DNA of 64,000 bases from Trametes villosa (lineage: Eukaryota > Basidiomycota > Agaricomycetes > Polyporales > Polyporaceae). Shown piece after piece: positions 30,347-41,647 of the stretch (within the stretch, counting starts at the first letter, position 1; each line of letters opens with the position of its first letter). The stretch covers positions 310,001 through 374,000 of the forward strand of contig PUDQ02000049.1 in the NCBI GenBank assembly GCA_002964805.2, given 5' to 3'. Under the pieces are notes generated by a model, which ran no database searches, was not told where the DNA came from, and saw only the letters and a program-made list of their open reading frames with translations. A program made the translations under genes and the position numbers.

Positions 30347-31809
30347 GACTAGGGGTACTCGGGCCATGACGCCGGAGCATCTCTCCCCGTCTCCCAATAT
30401 AATACGCTGCCGCATGGTCAGCAGAACTCCGGGACGACAGAACCTTGCGAAGGTCAGGAACGCCGTCCAGATCCACCAGATCCATGCCATGATCCGTCCG
30501 CCTTCGAGCGCTGCCGCTTGATCCGAGGTAGGACACAGCGCGCAGTGGAGGCGGTGTCGGGGAGTTCCTGCCTCACGCTGAACGCGTCGGGCCGGCCGCC
30601 ACCGCACAACTCCAGCTCCAACACGTCGGATTTACATCTCCCAGATTTCCGGTGCGGAACGTTAAGACCGTTTCGCGGCTCGATCTCCCAGAGTCGTGCA
30701 ATATCATCGACTTACTTAGTGGTTAGAAAGGCCTGAACACCTGCTGAACAGGATTCTCTCAGGTGCGTCCATGCCATCCTTAATTCTCTGACATTGTCTG
30801 AATACGTCGTGACCTAGGCCCGCCGGGGGTTAGCGTGATGTAGACCGGGCTTTCAGCATCCGCGCTCACTGCCTTGCGTGAGTTTGTTGCGGCGCTCTTG
30901 TGGCGCGCACTGTTCCGTGCTGCAAACCATAGTGCGACGTGATAAGCCGGCGTTTGCTGCCCAAAAGAGAGATGGTTGAACGTTCGGTCCTGCGTGGCGA
31001 TACGTGACCTGACACAGATATTGTGGGTTTCCGCTACGGACCGTGGATAACATAAGATGACGGTCTCCGGGCTTGACTCGAGCTTTGATATGCTGACGTA
31101 GATGGCGGAGTATGCGCAGTGTCATTGCGTCTTGGGCGTGCGGTTGCAGCATGATGCCTATGGATGAGAGCACCGGTACAGTACCCCTCACCTTTTTGGC
31201 ATAGGCTTTCTTTCAGACTGACCATCTCGGCAGATGAATCTCCATACTGCGCCCATAGCGCACTACGCACCGCCCCTAATGAAGAGGCGTAAGGAGGGGC
31301 TAACCCCATCTGCTGTTGGCCAACTACCTGGGTCGCCTTCTCGGTTCATTCGACAGTGAACTGGTGAGTCATAGTTGGCCCGAAGGTCGTTTTATGGCGC
31401 CATCATTCGAGAGCAACGCTGACCAACTCCCCTAAGTACAACGCAATCCTGGATGGGTCATCTCACGCCCCGCCGGCTCGGGCGGATTCCAGCACTGCCA
31501 GACAATAGTCACTCCTTAAAACGTCATGCGCGGCGTGCGCCGCCCATGCCACTCTGCGTCGGAGCCGGTGATAGGTCGTCGCTGCCCGGGCTATGGCGCA
31601 GCTAGTGGCGCACATAGGATTTCGGGCAACGTCCCTCAGCCTCGCGCTCGCCGCCCGTGCGAGAACATGCCGAGCCCAAGAAGTGCCGGCTCACGCTACA
31701 TGGTTCGCGCAATGACTATAAAATAGTCGAGCTCGTGGGCGTCGGACCGGCAGTTCTCACCAGCAATCGCCCCTATCGCGATCCATCTCCTCCCACCTTT
31801 CTTCAAGAC
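30347..31809. other. Intergenic, ~1.5 kb
   Basis: No gene recognised on either strand. Only short frames of ordinary composition are seen. The right end holds the P450 promoter. Confidence 0.4.
31717..31723 (+). promoter_or_regulatory. TATA box of the first P450 gene
   Basis: TATAAAA located ~90 nt before the P450 start codon at 31810, in good position for a core promoter with a ~60-nt leader. Confidence 0.55.
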
Positions 31810-34112
31810 ATGGCAGACTTCGTCGTTGTGTTGAACCTGCTCGCTGCAGTCATTGTGCTGTTCGTCGCGGGGTATGTCTTTCGCGACTACGTCGTCAACT
31901 CCCCGCTCGACAAGCTTCCTGGGCCACCACCGGCCTCCTTCCTTCTTGGTGAGTAGCTCATGGCTTCGTGAACCTTGTCTGCAACGACTTAACCGCCCGC
32001 TGTAGGTAACGTCCTCGAGATCACCGACAGTCACAGTTGGACGCGATGGCAGGAACTCTTTGATCTCTACGGACCTGTGTCGAGGATCCAAGGGCTGCTA
32101 GGGGTGAGTCGCTCGGCCATAAAGAAAGCTTCACATGACGCTTAGGCAACACGCTTCCTAGGCGCGTATGCTGCATGTCTCCGACCCCAGGGCATTACAT
32201 AGCGTTCTCATCAAGGACAGTGATTCTTACCCCAAGTCGACTGCGCCGATATCGTAAGCTGGTCACGGTGCGGTGATAGAACTTGAGCCGTCGCTTACCA
32301 TCTCGCATACCAGGGACCTGAACCTTCTCCTGGGGCCTGGGCTGGTCACCACCGAAGGCGCGCAGAACAGGAAGCAGCGCAAGCTGCTGAACCCCGTTTT
32401 CTCTGTCGCGAACCTGCGCAACATGACGCATATATTCTACGGGATCGCGCACAAGGTCAGGGAACCGTGCTATACATCGTCTTCCCAGGCCTGCTAACCT
32501 TCGATACAGCTGCACAAGGCGGTCGATGACCGCGTCGGGAAAGACGGAGGCGTGGTTGACGTCCACAGCTGGGTCGCGCGCACCATCCTTGAGATGCTCG
32601 GGCAGGCCGGCCTCGGCTATTCTTTCGACAACTTCGTCGACAACTCGATCGACGCATATGGTCACTCGCTGAAGATGTTCTTGTACGATTTCACCAATCC
32701 AACACGCTGCCACATATCCTAACTACCGTATTGTTTTCTTGACAATAGCCCCGTCTACAGTCGGATCATACCCGTGGCGTTCACCATCCCGAAGCTATCC
32801 TACATCCTGCCAAGGTGGCTGTTGAAGAAGGTGCTACATGCGATACCACAGGCAGATGTCACGCACATGATGGACATCTCCGACACGATGGCCCAGCGGT
32901 CACTTGAAATTATCAACGAGAAGAAAAGCGCCCTTTCCAAGGGTGACTCTGAGCTGATGCACCAAGTCGGGGAGGGGAAGGACATCATGAGTCTCCTGCG
33001 TAAGTACCAGCCTTTCCATGGACTGGGTACCGGTGCTTACCGCGAGTACCGACCGTAGTGAAAGCGAACACGGCTGCATCAGAGGCTGAGAAACACACGG
33101 ACGAGGAGCTCATTGCGCAGATGACGTGAGTGTTCCGATTCGCCCTGTCTCTCCATACATCTCACTCACTCTTGTCGCGTGCCAGGATCCTGATCCTCGG
33201 CGGTATGGAGACGACGTCCAACGCGCTCTCTCGCGTCCTGCACCTTCTCGCCGAGGACCCCGCCGTGCAGGACCGACTCCGCGCGGAGATCGCGGAGGCG
33301 TCCGGCGGAGACGACCTCACATACGACGACATCGTCCGACTGCCATTCCTGGAGGCAGTGTGTCGCGAGACCATGCGTCTCTATTCGTCCGCGCAGTTCA
33401 TCGCCAGACAGTACGTCCCCGTCCGATTGCCATCCGAGGACGCGCTCACCAGGATCACTCCGGTTTCTTGTTCGACAGGGCTGCAAAGGACACGCGGCTT
33501 CCGCTCCTCAAGCCTATTCGCGCCCTCGACGGCTCCGTGATGACCGAGGTGCCGGTGCCAGAGGGGACTCTATTGCTGCTGCACCTGGGAGGCTGCAACA
33601 TCAACCGGGACCTGTGGGGCGCCGACGCGCACGAGTGGAAGCCCGAGCGGTGGTTGGACAAGCTTCCCGAGACGCTCGATGACGCCCGCGTTCCAGGCGT
33701 TTACTCTAATGTGTACGTCCTTCTCGTAACAGTATCGGCGACTTGACCTAATCGTGGGGTGCTTGCCTTTTAGGATGTCCTTCTCCGGTGGACCAAGGTC
33801 ATGCGTGTGAGTAGCCGTGTTCAGTACCCGTTTCTGAGCGTAGTTGCTGACCTTGATACGATACACAGTGGCTTCAGATTTGCCCTCCTCGAAATGAGTA
33901 AGCGCTTGGCACATTGCACACATCCGTTTACCCTGCTGACCGGCTCTACCCCAGAGGTTATCCTGGCAGTGATGCTCCAGGCCTTCAAGCTCGAGACGAC
34001 GGGGAGACCAGTAGATTGGAAAGCGGCGGGCCCGGTGCTTTATCCGACTACCAGCGTGGAGAGCACAAGGCCGGAGATGTTCCTGAGGCTGACCCCGATC
34101 ACGCGGCGCTGA
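31810..34112 (+). CDS. Cytochrome P450, tandem copy 1
   Basis: ER-bound heme monooxygenase. The N-terminus has a membrane anchor (MADFVVVLNLLAAVIVLFVAG) followed by the proline hinge LPGPPPASF. About a dozen short exons join in frame. Seen in order are YGPVSRIQG, LGPGLVTTEGAQNRKQRKLL (helix C region, WxxxR-like), the I-helix GGMETTSNALSR, the ExxR motif EAVCRETMR in helix K, LPLLKPIRALDGS, PERW, and the heme loop FSGGPRSC-V-GFRF, whose cysteine codon lies just before an intron. The last exon begins with the conserved KVILAVMLQAF. The family number is not assigned, but the overall pattern fits the large Agaricomycete clans used in secondary metabolism and detoxification. No frame break is seen. 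Copy 2 at 35336 shares the exon layout. Confidence 0.9.
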
Positions 34113-35335
34113 GGTTGCGCTGAATATCTCTTCAAATCAACCGATGTATACTTCTACGTATGTACTACTACCCACAATCTAACCAGCACTTCTACTGCGG
34201 GGCGATATGTTCAATATGAGGTACTCATAGGCGTGGTGAGCAAACCTCTTACTAGCGGCGAGCGCCCGACCGTAATCCCAGGCCCACGAGCGCCTACATT
34301 CTGATTCCACGTCGTGCACTTACTACCACCACCGCGCTATGCATCGTGCTCCTTGCGGCGCTGACAGCGCTGTCTACTCTCGCTGATGAACGCGGCGATT
34401 GTTGACTAACAGTAATTGTGAAGAACTTGACCCGTCCGCCCGATGTACGCCGCGCGGTCCGAGACTCCTCCAACAACCAACCAAGAATGGCGACTACCAC
34501 ACACGACGTGCTGAGGCCGAGCTGTGAGCTGTCGGTTTTGTTTTGCCTTCGGACGCGGTCACGGTGATGTATATGTAGACTGACACATACATGATCTAGT
34601 CGAAGCTGTTGTTGCGATGCAAAATCTACGACAGTCCCGAAGCCCTTTAATCCCACATGCATCCCATCCGTGGTATCGTACGACATTACCCTTCAGCTGC
34701 ATCCTCGCGGCAGTGGGAAGCCGAACCATCACAGGTCTTGTGCACTAGCCGACGCAGTGGCTGCCACGCCGCCTTCTTGGCTTTGAGGGGAATATGGCAT
34801 GCCGTGCTCAGCTCAGGCTTGATCACGGCAACCCGACGGCCCGCGGCCGTCAGCTACTCTGACCCGGTTGGAGTATGACTCTCCCTCGTGCAGATAGCGC
34901 ATGGTAATGAAAGTGTCAAAAGTATTGAGAATGGGATGGGCATAGACGAAAGCATCGGTGAGTTGTCGCACACCGCATGCTCACCGGAGGTACTTTAGAT
35001 ATTGACCAGTGTAGTATTCGGCAGGCAGATGTTGTAGGCGCGCAATATGCCCTGCAGATGCACTCGATCCCGTGAGCGGCGAAAGTTCCGGGTCACCGAG
35101 CCTTTTTCAGTCGTCGTCGGACCACAATGAATTTCAGCGAATCACAGACGAGGCTGTACGCGGCACAGTAGGGATCGGCATGCTCCAATTTGCTGCAGCC
35201 GTGTGGTGACAACCAATCCGGGTTAACGTGTGCTCAGTTCGTATTCACGTTTCGCAGCTTTCAGTACTACATAAAGCGCGCTTGCAAACATATCCTAGCA
35301 AGCTGATTGACCCCCTCGCTCCCCCCAGGCATACC
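34113..35335. other. Intergenic between tandem P450 genes
   Basis: About 1.2 kb with no gene recognised. No leftover of a third P450 copy was seen. Confidence 0.4.
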
Positions 35336-37613
35336 ATGGACGCTCTCTACGTGGGAGCAGTCGCTGCAGTCATCTTCCTCGCCCTATGGTACGCCTTCCG
35401 GGAATACCTGACAAGCTCGCCGTTGGACAACCTGCCTGGGCCTCCCTCGCCCTCGTTCTTCCTCGGTGCGTATCCGATGCTTCTCCGGGTTGATCTACTT
35501 ACCTGACGGTCTTTGTCAGGAAATGTCGTTGAAGTGACGGACCGAAACAGCTGGAAAGCATGGAAGAGTCTGGCCGATACGTACGGGCCTGTATCGAGGC
35601 TCCAAGGCATGTTTGGCGTATGTTCCCTTGTTCTGCTTCCTGCTGCGCGTGACGCTTTACATCCTATGCTTCTAGACTCGCATTCTGCAGGTATCGGACC
35701 CGAAGGCGATGTACAGCATTCTCATCAAGGACCTTGAGCTCTACCCCAAATCCATCGCGCCGTCGCAGTACGTACCCAACACATACTACTCAGCGGCGGT
35801 CCTCATGCATGTGGCTCAGCGACATGCACCTGCTTCTGGGGTCAGGGCTGCTGACCACAGAAGGCGCGCAGCACAGGAAGCAGCGCAAGCTGCTCAACCC
35901 CGTGTTCTCCGTAGCACATCTGAGGAACATGGCGCATATATTCTACGCAATCGCACACAGGGTTCGGGATTATATTTCTTATTGCATTGTCTTGCTGACT
36001 GGTCAACGCAGCTCCAAGAGGCGATGGACGCGCGAGTCGGGAAAGACGGTAGCGTGATCGACGTGAGCGGGTGGATGGGGCGCACGACGCTCGAGATGCT
36101 CGGGCAAGCCGGGCTCGGGTACTCCTTCGACAGCTTAAAGGACGACTCGATTGACTCGTATGGAGAATCGCTCAAGATGTTCTTGTGAGTAAATCTTACA
36201 GGAAGGACATATCACAGTTCTAACCCCTGCGCTCCTTTACCGGCACCAGCCCCGTCCTCAGTCGTATCACCCCCGTGGCGCTCATCATCCCCACGCTCTC
36301 GTACATTTTCCCGGAGTGGTTACTGAAGCGTATTCTGGGCGCCATGCCTCACGCCGAAGTGAGGCGTATGATCGCTATCTCGAGCTCGATGGCGCGCCGC
36401 TCGCTCGAGATTATTAACGAGAAGAAGAATGCCCTCATGAAAGGCGACGATGCGCTCGTGGACCAAGTCGGGGAGGGAAAGGACATCATGAGCCTCCTGC
36501 GTAAGTGTCACGTACACGATGCGCCCCCGACCGGCTGCTGATCGCGAACTTGGGCGCCCCTAGTGAAAGCGAACATGGTCGCATCGGACGCCGAGAAGCA
36601 TACAGACGAAGAGCTTGTCGCACAGATGTCGTACGTCCGACGACGTCCCCCGGTCCAGCGCGCCCCGAGCCCCCCGTGACCTCACTACTCGCTTTGCAGC
36701 ACCTTCATCCTCGCGGGCATGGACACGACCTCGAACGCGCTCTCGCGCATCCTCCACCTTCTCGCCGAGCACCCCGCCGTGCAGGCCCGGCTGCGTGCGG
36801 AGCTCGCGGAGGCGTGCGGCGGCGCGGTCCAGGACGTCGACTACGACGCCCTCGTGAAGCTTCCGTACCTCGAAGCGGTGTGCCGCGAGACGCTGCGGCT
36901 CTATGCGCCCGTACAGTTCATCAATCGCGAGTAGGTCCCCGTCCGAGCTTCCTCCGAGCGGCGAGCGTGCCCTGACTTTTCATTGTCCAGGGCCGCACGG
37001 GACACGCGGCTTCCGCTCCTTAAGCCGATCCGCGCCCTCGACGGCTCCGTGATGACCGAGGTCCCGGTCCCGGCGGCCACCATCGTGCTGCTGCACCTCA
37101 CGGGGTGCAACACGAGCAAGGACCTGTGGGGAGCCGACGCGGACGAGTGGAAGCCGGAGCGGTGGTTGGCGAAAGTGCCGCCGGCGGTGGACGATGCCCG
37201 CGTTCCGGGTGTCTACTCCAATCTGTGCGTCTTTTGGTGACGTCTTGCGGGCTTAATCGGCGCAGCTTGAGTTGTACTGAACGCACGCCCAGGATGTCGT
37301 TTTCCGGTGGTGGGAGGTCTTGCATGTGAGTGGACGTCGCTTCGTTACCTCGTGGCGACGGTTGACGGCGGTGGTTTACAGAGGTTTCAAGTTCTCTCAG
37401 CTCGAGATGAGTGAGTCTTCCAATGTCTTGCATGCTCTTCGGCGTTGAACCGAATACTCTACAGAGGTCGTTCTCGCGGTGCTCCTTACTGCATTCAAGT
37501 TCGAGACTGCAGGGAAGCCGATCACCTGGGCCTCCTCTGCGGTACTCTACCCCACCACCGGGGAGGAGAGTGACAAGCCGGAGATGCTGCTGAAGGTGAC
37601 CAGGGTCGTGTGA
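35336..37613 (+). CDS. Cytochrome P450, tandem copy 2
   Basis: Close paralogue of the preceding gene, in the same direction and with matching intron positions. It starts MDALYVGAVAAVIFLALWYA (membrane anchor), then LPGPPSPSF. Motifs are YGPVSRLQGMFG, GSGLLTTEGAQHRKQRKLL, the I-helix AGMDTTSNALSR, EAVCRETLR (ExxR), LPLLKPIRALDGS, PERW and FSGGGRSC followed after an intron by GFKFSQLEM. The I-helix here has the canonical A/G-G-x-D/E-T-T form with Asp, where copy 1 has Glu. The C-terminal end is KPITWASSAVLYPTT with a VTRVV terminus. The central region (ITPVALIIPTLSYIFPEWLL) is the most divergent from copy 1, as expected if substrate recognition has shifted. Intact as far as can be seen. Confidence 0.9.
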
Positions 37614-37901
37614 GCGATTCCTAGAAGGCCGCTTGAATGTGATGCATTGCGCGGATGCCCGTAACGCTGTACGCGAAGGCAAACCCAAATCCAGTTCATT
37701 TTACATGCACGCGAAGGCACTGCTTTGGTTTTTTGGAGCGGAAGCGCGAACAACATGGATACAAAGCAGGGAGGCGATGAATATATTATACTGGTATACA
37801 GTTGCAGTGGCGATACTAATATGCGATGCGGTTTAGGTGAGTGCCTGGGGATGGTAATAGTATAGGTGGGTTTCAAGATGGGGAGACCGGACAGGTTGAG
37901 A

Positions 37902-39123
37902 CTAGTAGGTGGAGGGGTACAGTAGGAGCCGGCCTCCGTCGATGAGTTGGACAGTGCCGTTCATATAGGCACCAGCCTGTATCTTTAATTTAGCCGTGCC
38001 CACGCGGGTGCTCTTACGGGATAGTATTAGACTCACACGGCTGGCCAAGAAGAGGATCAAGCCTCCCATGTCGTCGATACTTCCCGCACGGTGCAGCGGA
38101 ACGCCAGCATTGATGTATTCTTGGGAGATAAGGCCTTCAATCATCTCTGCGCGTGACGCCATGTCCGTCAGCGGTGCGCCCGGTGCGGCCAGGGGCGATC
38201 AAACTTTAGACACACGCACCCGATGGAAAGATGCCGGGAGCTATGATGTTGCTCCGGATGTTCCAGTCTTTGAGGAAGTGGGCGAGCATCTTCCCGAGGT
38301 GGGTCGCGGCGGACTTGCTGAGGGTGTAGGGGACGCTGAAGACCTTGTCGTCCTTCCTGAACGCGCCGCCGGAGGAGACGGTGATGATCTGGGAGGTGAC
38401 GCCGGGGAGGTTGCCGCGCTTGTTCGCGGAGTCCAAAAGGTCGAGGAAGGCGACGGCGCAGTACCAGGCGGAGGTGACGTTCACGTCGAACGCGCCCGAG
38501 AACTCGTGCGGCGATCCGGCGTTCCAGAGCAGCTCCTGGTACTTCTTCATGTCGACCTCGCCCGGCCCCGGCAGCTTGGGCAGGAAGCTCTTCGCGAGCC
38601 CCGCGTTGTTCACCAGCAGATTCACGTACCCGTGCCGCTGGCGGATCGTTTCGGCCACGGCCTGCATCGATTCGCGCGAGGTGACGTCGCCCTGGACGGG
38701 AATGAGGTTGCCCCGACGCTGCGAGAACGGACGAGACTCTGATCAGCCCGGGCTCCGCTGCACAGGCGGGCGTGTTACGGCACGCATGATGACGAGGGCA
38801 GGACGGGTGGATGCACGCACATTGTGCTCGCGCGCGGCTGCCTCGAGCACCTGCAGCCGCCGGCTGACGATGTACACCACCGCGCCGTTGTGCTCGAGGG
38901 CCTTCGCAATCATCAGCCCGATCCCTGCGCGTGCAATACGGTGAGCGACGGCTGCGTGCGGGACATCGGGCGAAGGCGCGGACGCGGAAGCATCGGGGGG
39001 ATGCTTCGGACCGCGAACGGACGCACCTGTTCCGCCCCCGGTGACGACGGCCACAAGCCCGTCGACACTGAAGAGGCTCTGGGTGTCGGCGAGACCCTTG
39101 TAAGTGTCGCACGCGGACGGCAT
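37902..39123 (-). CDS. Short-chain dehydrogenase/reductase
   Basis: NAD(P)-dependent oxidoreductase with a Rossmann fold. It starts MPSACDTYKGLADTQSLFSV at 39123. The cofactor motif TGGGTG-IG is split by an intron, followed by the NNAG motif (LLVNNAGLAKSF), the catalytic serine in ITVSSGGAF and the catalytic YTLSK. IRSNIIAPGIFPSEM is typical of fungal SDRs close to rhamnolipid-synthesis RhlG-like reductases. Five or six exons fit with GT-AG introns. The C-terminus has HRAGSIDDMGGLILFLASR, then after an intron AGAYMNGTVQLIDGG. The gene points towards the two P450s, with 288 nt between stop codons, so they are convergent. It might act on the same metabolite, but this cannot be shown from sequence. 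Confidence 0.9.
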
Positions 39124-40039
39124 CTTGAGCGCGCTGTTCTCCTGTGTGGATCGAAGAGAGAGGGGGTGTCGCGGACGGTGCAGAAAACTGGCTGCGTCCG
39201 AGCTCGCGCAGGACCGCCGGCTAAGTAGGAAATTGGTCTGCTCCGTTACGGCAACATTCAAATCCGCTAGCCGCGTTGGGCCTGGAGCTGACGCGGACGG
39301 GACACGGGGGAAGAGGCTGATGGCTCTCAGCCTTCTCCGCTCAGCAGAGGGTGGCTCGACGAGGCGCTCGGTGTCGGTTACGGCCACGCTGTGCATGATT
39401 CATGACCTCACGGGCCTCGCGCTGCCGCTGCCATGCACTTCATAATTGATTCCGCGAGGGATCAGAACCGAGGAGCAGCGGAGGACACCCGTACTCGAAA
39501 AGGCATCGCCCTCTCGCGCACGCCCAGCCGCCCGCCGCCTTGACCAATGGCTGACAGTACACGCCCGCGCCACCGAGCGCAATCACCCCCGTCCCAGCGC
39601 GCTGCCTCCTGCGGCCGGGTGCGGCTGACCCGTTCCAACCGGCCGTGGCTCAAGGATTGCCCCATCTACGGCGCGGTGTCGTTCTTTACATGATTGCATC
39701 GCTCGGGGGGACGCTTACGACACCCCCAGCGGCTGTGTCGACTCGAATAGCGCACCGTCCGCGCCGTGCTTCCTGCGACCTATCGGACTGGGGGCTCCTT
39801 GCGCCACAGACAGTCGCCGCAGACACACACGACGAAGCTGTCGTACGTCCAAAACACGCAGGACAGCTGGAATGTTGCAAGGTGGTTACCACCGAGCCGC
39901 GCGCTCGGGTGCGATGGTATACAGTAGTCGTCTACGGCAGAACAATGTCTATGAGCAGCGCACCGGGGCCTGGGGTAGGTAACCGATGGGGAAAGCGAAG
40001 GAGGATGGTGGCGCGCCGATTCGGAGGTAGGAGCAATGC
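39124..40039. other. Intergenic between SDR and GH16 genes
   Basis: SDR promoter and GH16 3' region. The minus frame upstream of the SDR ATG stays open to about 39396 but shows no family feature. Confidence 0.4.
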
Positions 40040-41647
40040 TCAGAGGATCTGCACGAGCGCGAGGAGGCTTCCCACGACGGCCACCAGCAACGCCGCCCGA
40101 CGCGCCTCCGCGGATCGAGAGCCGCTCGACGGTTGGAGCACAGTGAGCTCCCCGGGCTGCCCGTACACTCTCACATACGACACCTCGAAGTAGGCCGTAT
40201 CGTACTTGGACGGATCTCCGAGGACCCAGTCGTCGTAGCATACGCCCGTGCACGTCTGGTAGAACACGCTCGATGCGCCGGCGTAGTCTGCGGAACAGCG
40301 CGGATGATGTCAATATCGATGGCGTCCGCGTCGCTCGGACGAGGCACCCACCTCCGCACAACGTGATGTCAAAGACGAGCTCCTGCGGTTCGAAGAACGA
40401 GTTCACGGAACAGTCGTCCGCCGGCCAGTTCGCCACAGGGATCCCGAGGGTCGTGGTATCTACGCTCGTGACATTCCCCTGAAGCGAGCTCGGAATTGAG
40501 GTGCGCTAGAAGCAGTGTTAGCCGAACCCTCCGTCTGCTTCCCAGCAAAGCTGTCACGCACATTGAAGTACCAAATGCTGATGCGCAGAGGCGTCAGGGC
40601 GTTATGCGGAGGCGTAAGAGCGGCGCGCAGACTCACGAGATCCCGTCGATGGCGAACTCGGTCACGTACACGCCACCGCCCGAGTTCGCAAAATCTGAGA
40701 TGCAAGGTTTAGACGTGGAGCGGACATGGCGGAGACCTCGGCGGACGGCTCACCTGCGCCGTACGATGCGGGCGTGGGATTCGAGACGACGCACCCTTGG
40801 TTGCCGTTCGCCTGGACCGAACAGTCCGTGGAGTTGATCAGTTTGCTTGACTGCACGGCGTCGCTCGCATGCGTGCATCCCTGCCGGAGCCGCGGGTCAG
40901 GTCAGCATATTCCACGCGTGGTGGGCGCAGATCACACGGGAGACGCACGGGGTTCGTGTGCAGGCCCATGTGGCTGTAGTAGTCCTGGTTCACCGCCTCG
41001 AAGGTGTCAATCTGCGGCGGGGAGCTGAGATTAGCGGCGGGCGGGCGTAGAGCGAGGCGGCGAACGCGCCTCTCCGCCGATGGGCCATGTCGGCGCGGAC
41101 GACCAGAATGCGCCCCAGACGGAGCACTGTGCGACGGGGGCGCGCGACGTCAGCGCAGATCGTGGTGGAGAGGGACCCGCGTATACTCGCCCCGTACGGC
41201 ACGTGGCGGAGGTCGGCCACCCAGACGGATCCCACGGTGAACTGGTCCTTGGTCGATATCCGCAGCGAGTTCCGGTTTTGGTTAAACTTGAGCACGGAGC
41301 TGTTGTCGACCTTGATGATCGCGTTCCCCGCGTCGTTGATGTACGCGAGCTTGTCATGGAACGCATCGATGTCCCCCAGGTAGCTGCGCGGAGCACTAGC
41401 GTCAGCCGACGCCGTCGCCAATCTTATGTCGGGGACGTACTTGACATTCCCGTTTGTGAGGTTATCGACTGGAGCGAACAGTCAGCACACAACGGAGACA
41501 GCTCGCCGCGCATCCGGACTTACAGTGGTTGTAGAAGCTCCAGTCGTCGAAGAACGACTCCCCCGCGTACTCCTTAACCAGGTTGTACTGGGCGAGCACC
41601 GCCGAAGGCAGGAGCAACGACGCACACAAGGCCCACACGGAAAACAT
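40040..41647 (-). CDS. GH16 endo-beta-glucanase-like, GPI-anchored
   Basis: Laminarinase-type glycoside hydrolase acting on beta-1,3 or mixed beta-1,3/1,4-glucans, or on the fungus's own wall. The start MFSVWALCASLLLPSAVLA is a signal peptide. Next come YAGESFFDDWSFYNHFDNLT, AYINDAGNAIIKVDNSS, TKDQFTVGSVWVADLRHVP and GAFWSSAPTWPIGGEIDTFE, whose E-I-D-x-x-E is the catalytic signature (nucleophile and acid/base). Later exons give GLHTN, DCSVQANGNQGCVV, FANSGGGVYVTEFAIDGISI, WPADDCSVNSFFEPQELVF and YFEVSYVRVYGQ. A Ser-rich stretch plus a C-terminal hydrophobic tail (AALLVAVVGSLLALVQIL) suggest a GPI anchor. Two introns, 41127-41190 and 41012-41069, fit as GC-AG; the second splits the catalytic motif after its first Glu. 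A 57-nt intron starting GTACGT is also open in frame. Confidence 0.9.
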
